Assembly: GCA_964550795.1 (NCBI GenBank)
Contig: CAZKBH010000004.1
Span: 62,001-126,000, forward strand
DNA: 64,000 bases
Origin: M3007 sp964550795
GTDB lineage: Bacteria; Bacteroidota; Bacteroidia; Chitinophagales; Saprospiraceae
Direction of reading: 5' to 3'
Part shown: positions 59,362 to 64,000 of the stretch, one piece after another
How the letters are laid out: each line of letters starts with the position of its first letter
How positions within the stretch are numbered: position 1 is the stretch's first letter
Notes under the pieces: model-generated
The model's input: the letters and a program-made list of their open reading frames with translations, nothing else
What the model was told of the DNA's origin: nothing
Database searches by the model: none
Made by a program: the position numbers and the translations under genes

Positions 59362-61685
59362 CTAATTTTTCATTACAATCAATTTACCCGTAGCCAATGC
59401 CCGGCCTTCCGAGTTCAATTTGAAAAAATAACATCCCGCGGCCAGGTTCCCGCACTGCAAATCGAACTGGTTTTGATCAAAATCCTGAAAGTGTACCGCC
59501 CGGCCTTGCAGGTCAAATACCGTCAGCGTACCACGAACCGGTCTTTCACTTTTGATCAGAAAAGTAGCTACTTCCGCAACCGGATTCGGGAACACCTCCA
59601 AATCAATCCCGGGGCTGAACACTGTGTTGGAAATATTGAGGTATTGTTCGCCCAAGGTGTGCCAGGTTCTGTTGGTGATGATGGGCGCATTAAAGTCGAA
59701 GTAAATGGCAGCCTGATTTTGCACCACGGTGCCATTAATCGTTTCCCTTTTTGGCTCAATGCTAAACTTGACGTATCCATGGGAGGCCGCTTCGTTCACA
59801 TTGCTATCGGGCAAGAGGATGTTGGCGAACTCAAATCTTGCCACGTTTTCCCCCAAAAGGCTAAAGGTGTAGGGATGGCTGCTACCCAGCGGCCGAATGC
59901 TGTTCAGGTCGAAACCGGCATCCAAGGTATCCCGTATTACGACCGTGAATGCCGTGTCAGTGCCCGTATTTTGGAAACGGATGAGGTATTCAATAGGCTG
60001 TTCAAGCGGAATATAGTGCTCGTCGAGGACCCCCAGCGGGAAGCCTTGCTTGTCGTTTGGATCGAATGAACCTACGTTTTCCTGACAGTCAATGTCCAGC
60101 ACGGGCGATTGATCGTCTTGTGGAAACTGATTGACAAAACCCAGGGAAAAGGTCCCGTTGGCATTGGTGCCGCAGCCTTCTACCGTTGCACTGGCCACAT
60201 TTCCCCAGGGATAGCCTGCGGGCTGCTCAGCTTCCAGTCGCCAGGTTGCGCCGTTGGCTGGCACGGTGATGATCTGTGTGGTGCCACCTAATAAAGTAAA
60301 TGGGTTGTTGACAGGCGGCGTCATGACCAAAATGTCTTCTACCACAATATAATTGGAAGGCACGGCCATGTCTGCGCCTTCGTTGGCAATTACAAAGGTC
60401 ACCTCATTGCCCCCACAAAAGCCTAGTACACGCAGCGCGGCTCCGTCCCAGGCAAAGTTGGGAGCACAAATCGTGTCGGGAAAAATCTGCGCCTCGGAAC
60501 AGTGGGATTGCCCTAATACGGCATCACAACTCAGAATGAAAACAACCTTAAAATCTTTGCAGGCGCCGGAAGGAACATCGCCCAATTCAAACGTATAGGT
60601 GTTTCCGGTTACCTCCGACCAAGGGTGCGTGCTGCTTACAATGATGAAAAATGGATCAAATTGAACCTCAATTCGAGCATTTTCAGCCATTTCAGTGCCG
60701 GTATGTTGAAACAACGACGTAACATCGGGGTTGATAAGTCCACTTGCATGGACGGACACAGGGTTTCAGGCTGGAGACCGAAGTTGTTGCCGGATGATCC
60801 TGGTGCCGCGACCACCACGCCGAACAAGGTGTCGGAACAAGCGCCCCAAAGCCCGGCCGGGTTCGACAAAATGATGTCGTAGGTGCCAGGCAATGCTGCG
60901 ATTTTGTAATTGCCTCCAGCGTTGCTTGTGCCGTAAAAAGTATTGTTCCCGTCTGATATGGAAATATTCCACCCGCCCAGACCCGGCTCACCGGGGGTAA
61001 ATTGGCAGTTGTTGTTTTGGTCGTGGTACACCTTTCCGGTCACGAAAAAATCGGATTGGTCACACTGGCCCAGAAGCGCAGTGTTGTTAACATCGCCCAT
61101 TTTGACTCCGATAAAATCGGCATTCAGCACATCAGCCTGAAGGTTGGCAATGTTAAACGTCTGCGGATATGCAGGCGTAAAGGGATCCGTTGGGTCCGGG
61201 AAAACGTAATCTTTTAAAACAAATCGGTTGTTCACGCCCGGCAGCGGAATGTCATTGATGATGCCCAAAATCAGATCCCACATCATGCTTGTATCCTGTA
61301 AAGTCAGGCTGTTGGAGCCATCTATGTCTCCCGCGATAATACTGTAGGGGCTGTTTAACGGTTCTATCCCCTCCAGGTGCCTGTAAATCAGCACGAGATC
61401 ATAGGTCGAAACCCCGTTCGTCTGGTTAACCTCGCAGGAAAGCGGGCGGATTTCGTAGTCGCCAGCAGCCAACGAACTGAAACTGTAATGGCCGTTTCCA
61501 TCGGTGATGGCCAGTTTGTTTTCCGAGCCGCTCAGCTCAACGTAGTAGCCGCTCATCGGTACTCCGAGCGGGGTTTCCAATGTGCCGGACACCGTGAATT
61601 GGGCTAGGGCGAGCTGGGACCAAAACAACATTGCGAGGCCGAACACAATGTGTTTAAAGGTTAGTGGATAAAAATGCTTTTTCAT
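59362..61685 (-). pseudogene. T9SS-exported repeat-domain protein, frameshifted
   Basis: One gene split over two frames. Part 1 (61685 to about 60705) has a signal peptide (FGLAMLFWSQLALAQ), a carboxypeptidase-regulatory domain (FTVSGTLETPLGVPMSGYYVEL), a dockerin-like segment (AGDIDGSNSLTLQDTSMMWDLILG) and an SdrD-B-like domain (VYHDQNNNCQFTPGEPGLGGW). It reaches LSTPMLRRCFN. The sense then continues in another frame as TGTEMAENARIEVQFDPFF and runs through a DUF11-like region (PIEYLIRFQNTGTDTAFTVVIRDTLD) to a type A T9SS sorting domain (LEVFPNPVAEVATFLI to GKLIVMKN). The frame change lies near 60700 and seems to involve the loss of roughly seven codons plus one or two bases. Disabled gene or sequencing error. 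Confidence 0.8.
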
Positions 61686-61862
61686 GTTCGACTGAATTTT
61701 TTTAGATGAGTAAGATATCACGTTGCAAAAGTGTGGGCACGAGCCAGGGACATTCAAAGACAAATTTTTAATTTTGTAACAAAGAGTAAGATTAAATTTA
61801 GGTGTTAAATTATTGATTATCATTTATTTAATTAAAAAATTTGTATCAATTTAAAATACTTT

Positions 61863-61870
61863 TACTTTTG
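61863..61870 (+). promoter_or_regulatory. TAnnTTTG promoter element of the 61909 gene
   Basis: TACTTTTG, 38 bases before the ATG. The 223-base gap upstream is AT-rich with nothing else recognised. Confidence 0.55.
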
Positions 61871-61908
61871 TAAAAATTACCTTTTTGAAGGATTGAAAAA
61901 CGCCCGTT

Positions 61909-63300
61909 ATGGAAAAAAGTAAACTCGTGCAGCTATTGCTTACCTTTTCAAAGGAGGAACTTCGCGAACTGGCCAAATTTGCAGCCGCTCCGTTTTTTAA
62001 TCCAAGACCGGAAGCCCTCAAGTTGTTGCATATTCTGGAAAAAACAATCCTGGCCGGGAAAGTTTTGCCAGCGAAAGAACAGGTGTTTTATCAACTGTTT
62101 GCCCGGGAAAAATTTGACGATCATCGGGTGCGCATGGCCATGACAGCGCTCTTGCAAACCGCTGAAAAATACCTTGCGGTTCGGGATTTTTTAAAGGACA
62201 AATCCGCCTGCCAACTCCGGCTGAGCAGGGTGATGCGGGCCAAAAATCTTTCTGCCCACGCCCAGGCCGCCTTACAAAGCGGCAGCCATGCATTAGAGCA
62301 CCGCGCTGAACGAAATGCCGAGTATCAGTACGATTTCTATCAATTTCAGGAAGAAAAATATCGCGCTATACTGGACACACCCGCCGCAAGTGAGGCCGAC
62401 CTGCAAGCGCTTTCTGACCAATTGGACGCGGCCGTATTGTCGCGAAAGCTCTGGCAGGGCTGTTTTTTGCTGGCGCACCAGGCCCGCTACAATGCGGTTT
62501 GTGACTTTGGGTTTCTGGATCAAATACTACCATTTGCCGAGAAGTACAGCCACCTGCCTGCCGTATCTATCTACTGGAATTGCTATCGGGCGCTGACACA
62601 ACCCCTTGAAAAACAGCACTTTCAGGCGTTCAAAGCAGATTTGCTCGAACATGATGCGCTGTTTCCGCCTGGGGAGTTGCGCGACCTGTACATTCTGGCG
62701 ATCAACTTTTGTACCCGCCGCTACAACGAGGGAGACCATTCCTTTTTGCGCGACCAATTTGATCTTTACAAAATTGGTTTTGACAAAAACTATTTCCGTT
62801 CGGAAGGTGTATTGTCGCGATTTACCTACCTGAATGCGGCGACCATTGGTCTGGTTTTGCGCGAATTTGAATGGGTGGAAATGCTGATTAAGCAGCAACG
62901 CGAGCACCTGGCCCCCGCCCATCGGGAGGCCCTTTTTTCGTTCAATATGGCGCGGTTGGAGTATCAAAAAGGTAATTATGGCACAGCCCTGTTGCTACTC
63001 CAAAAAGCCGCGTACAAGGAAACCATGCTCGCCTTGGCGGCCAAAACCATTCAACTGAAAATTTACTACGAAACCGATGAATACGATCTGCTCGAATCCC
63101 ACCTGCAAGCGATTGCAGCGTTCATCCGCCGGAAAAAAGTGATGGGGTATCACCGCGAAAACTACCTGAATCTGCTGCACTTCGTGCGCAAATTGATGGA
63201 ACTAAACCCGTTTTCAGCCAAGGAGAAAAAGGCGTTCCACGAAGCGGTAGAACAGGCCAAACCATTGGCGGAAAAGGAATGGTTATTAGGGAGGGTTTAA
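61909..63300 (+). CDS. Unknown helical-repeat protein
   Basis: 463 residues, not recognised by name. No signal peptide or membrane helix, so cytoplasmic. The whole length reads as helical hairpins resembling TPR/HAT repeats (ELRELAKFAAAPFFNPRPEALKLLHILEKTI, RLEYQKGNYGTALLLLQKAAYKETMLALAAKTIQLKIYYETDEYDLLESHLQAI), suggesting a scaffold. Transcribed alone and opposite to its neighbours, it separates infB from nusA. Confidence 0.7.
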   Translation: MEKSKLVQLLLTFSKEELRELAKFAAAPFFNPRPEALKLLHILEKTILAGKVLPAKEQVFYQLFAREKFDDHRVRMAMTALLQTAEKYLAVRDFLKDKSACQLRLSRVMRAKNLSAHAQAALQSGSHALEHRAERNAEYQYDFYQFQEEKYRAILDTPAASEADLQALSDQLDAAVLSRKLWQGCFLLAHQARYNAVCDFGFLDQILPFAEKYSHLPAVSIYWNCYRALTQPLEKQHFQAFKADLLEHDALFPPGELRDLYILAINFCTRRYNEGDHSFLRDQFDLYKIGFDKNYFRSEGVLSRFTYLNAATIGLVLREFEWVEMLIKQQREHLAPAHREALFSFNMARLEYQKGNYGTALLLLQKAAYKETMLALAAKTIQLKIYYETDEYDLLESHLQAIAAFIRRKKVMGYHRENYLNLLHFVRKLMELNPFSAKEKKAFHEAVEQAKPLAEKEWLLGRV

Positions 63301-63420
63301 AAGGTTGAGAGGGTTGAGAGGGTTGAGAATGTTGAGGATGTTGAGAGGGTTGAGCACACTAAGCTAAACTCTCAACCCTCTCAACATTCTCAACACCCTC
63401 AACCCTCTCAACATCCCTCT
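63301..63420. repeat. GTTGAGAGG tandem units and reverse complement
   Basis: About six units of GTTGAGAGG/GTTGAGAAT (63303-63353) and, after a 20-base centre, about five complementary CTCAACCCT units (63368-63416). Second copy of the 35357 family, again between converging genes. Confidence 0.85.
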
Positions 63421-63422
63421 TC

Positions 63423-64000
63423 CTATTTCCCCTCCTCAAACTCATCCGACAAAATGCGGAGTACTTCGCGGACGGTTTCTTCCTCAAGGTCGGTGCGGCG
63501 AATAAGTTCTTCTGCACTGAGTTCGAGTACCTGACGGGCCGTGTCGCAGCCGATGTTCTTGAAGGTCTCGATGACCCAAGGCTCGATGGCATCGCTGAAT
63601 TCTTCCAGATCTACGTCGTCAATTTCGTACTCGGCCTGGTTGCGGTACACATCAATTTCGTAGCCGGTGAGGCGGCTGGCGAGTTTGATATTGCTACCCG
63701 CTTTGCCGATGGCGAGGCTCACCTGATCGGCATCGAGATACACGGCAGCGCGTTTGGCTTCGTGGTCGAATTCGATGGTCGTGATTTTGGCTGGGGTAAG
63801 GCTGCGCTGCATAAAGAGCGCGGTATTGTTCGTGTAGTTTACGATGTCAATGTTCTCGTTGCGCAGTTCGCGCACGATGCCATGGATACGGCTTCCTTTC
63901 ATCCCGACGCATGCGCCAACGGGATCAATGCGTTCGTCGTGGCTTTCTACCGCGATTTTGGCGCGTTCGCCGGGCAGGCGCACGATGTTTTTAATCTCGA
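63423..64000 (-). CDS. nusA: Transcription elongation factor NusA, 5' end cut off
   Basis: C-terminal 192 codons, open to the window edge. They include the end of S1/KH1 (NIVRLPGERAKIAVESHDERIDPVGACVGMKGSRI), KH2 (RAAVYLDADQVSLAIGKAGSNIKLASRLTGYEIDVY) and a short acidic tail with one helix-hairpin-helix-like motif (FKNIGCDTARQVLELSAEELIRRTDLEEETVREVL). NusA binds RNA polymerase and RNA to modulate pausing, termination and antitermination. Confidence 0.95.
   Translation of the reverse strand, partial: EIKNIVRLPGERAKIAVESHDERIDPVGACVGMKGSRIHGIVRELRNENIDIVNYTNNTALFMQRSLTPAKITTIEFDHEAKRAAVYLDADQVSLAIGKAGSNIKLASRLTGYEIDVYRNQAEYEIDDVDLEEFSDAIEPWVIETFKNIGCDTARQVLELSAEELIRRTDLEEETVREVLRILSDEFEEGK

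Noticed and set aside
59362..60759. Separate gene starting at 60759
   Set aside because: No signal peptide at that start, and its first about 20 residues are out of frame with the family; it is the 3' part of the frameshifted gene that starts at 61685.

Overview
The window looks like the chromosome of a member of the Bacteroidota, most plausibly a Saprospirales-type bacterium (Lewinella/Haliscomenobacter-like). The grounds are: about fifteen start-proximal copies of the Bacteroidota -7 promoter element TAnnTTTG; few Shine-Dalgarno sequences; proteins ending in type IX secretion (T9SS) sorting domains; PorT-like barrels; a DUF4286 protein; a DPP-IV-type S9 peptidase; and a membrane pyrophosphatase. 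The genus is an inference and no 16S rRNA gene is present. No rRNA or tRNA gene, insertion sequence transposase, CRISPR array or prophage was seen.

Layout. 1-5.8 kb: murF (cut by the left edge), tsaE, an amino-acid dehydrogenase, an OmpA-family porin and a DUF3108 protein. 5.9-9.2 kb: a two-gene unit of a membrane-anchored, degenerate AAA+ protein and a leaderless subtilisin. 9.4-19.9 kb: lptB-yqeY, a conserved unknown, a trans-sulfuration enzyme, a T9SS-exported LVIVD protein, an M23 peptidase and a TolB-propeller/amidohydrolase fusion. 20-24.3 kb: an accessory island with a Roco GTPase, the template and variable repeats of a diversity-generating retroelement (DGR), an FGE/C-type-lectin target gene, and a truncated toxin-antitoxin pair. 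24.4-31.6 kb: topoisomerase IV/gyrase A, dinD, and a blaI / TonB-like / M56-TonB signalling operon. 31.9-44.7 kb: a PagL-like protein, DPP-IV, a peptide-binding protein, a DCC protein, an antiporter, a methyltransferase-aroA pair, DUF4286, tsaB, two ArsR-type regulators and a barrel protein. 45-55.7 kb: membrane pyrophosphatase, an NtrC-type regulator lacking a DNA-binding domain, rnc-fabF, rpsT, a PaaE-like reductase and a PIN toxin-antitoxin pair. 55.8-64 kb: infB, a frameshifted T9SS protein gene, an unknown, and nusA (cut by the right edge).

The most interesting system is the DGR cassette at 22.4-23.0 kb. Two 127-bp repeats of equal length differ at 17 positions, and 16 of these lie at adenines of one copy (the template), which is the signature of adenine-directed mutagenic retrohoming. 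The variable copy forms the C-terminus of an FGE/C-type-lectin-fold protein that lacks the formylglycine-generating cysteine pair. No reverse transcriptase is in the window, so it must lie elsewhere in the genome or have been lost. The adjacent Roco GTPase suggests a diversified sensor coupled to a signalling GTPase, but that link is inference.

A second theme is DNA that folds on itself. There are many near-perfect palindromes with related cores (one with 34-bp arms in the parC leader), at least three of which lie in frame inside genes. Five intergenic spacers are made of short tandem units followed by their reverse complement, and two elements resemble MITEs. These look like several families of small mobile or amplifying repeats.
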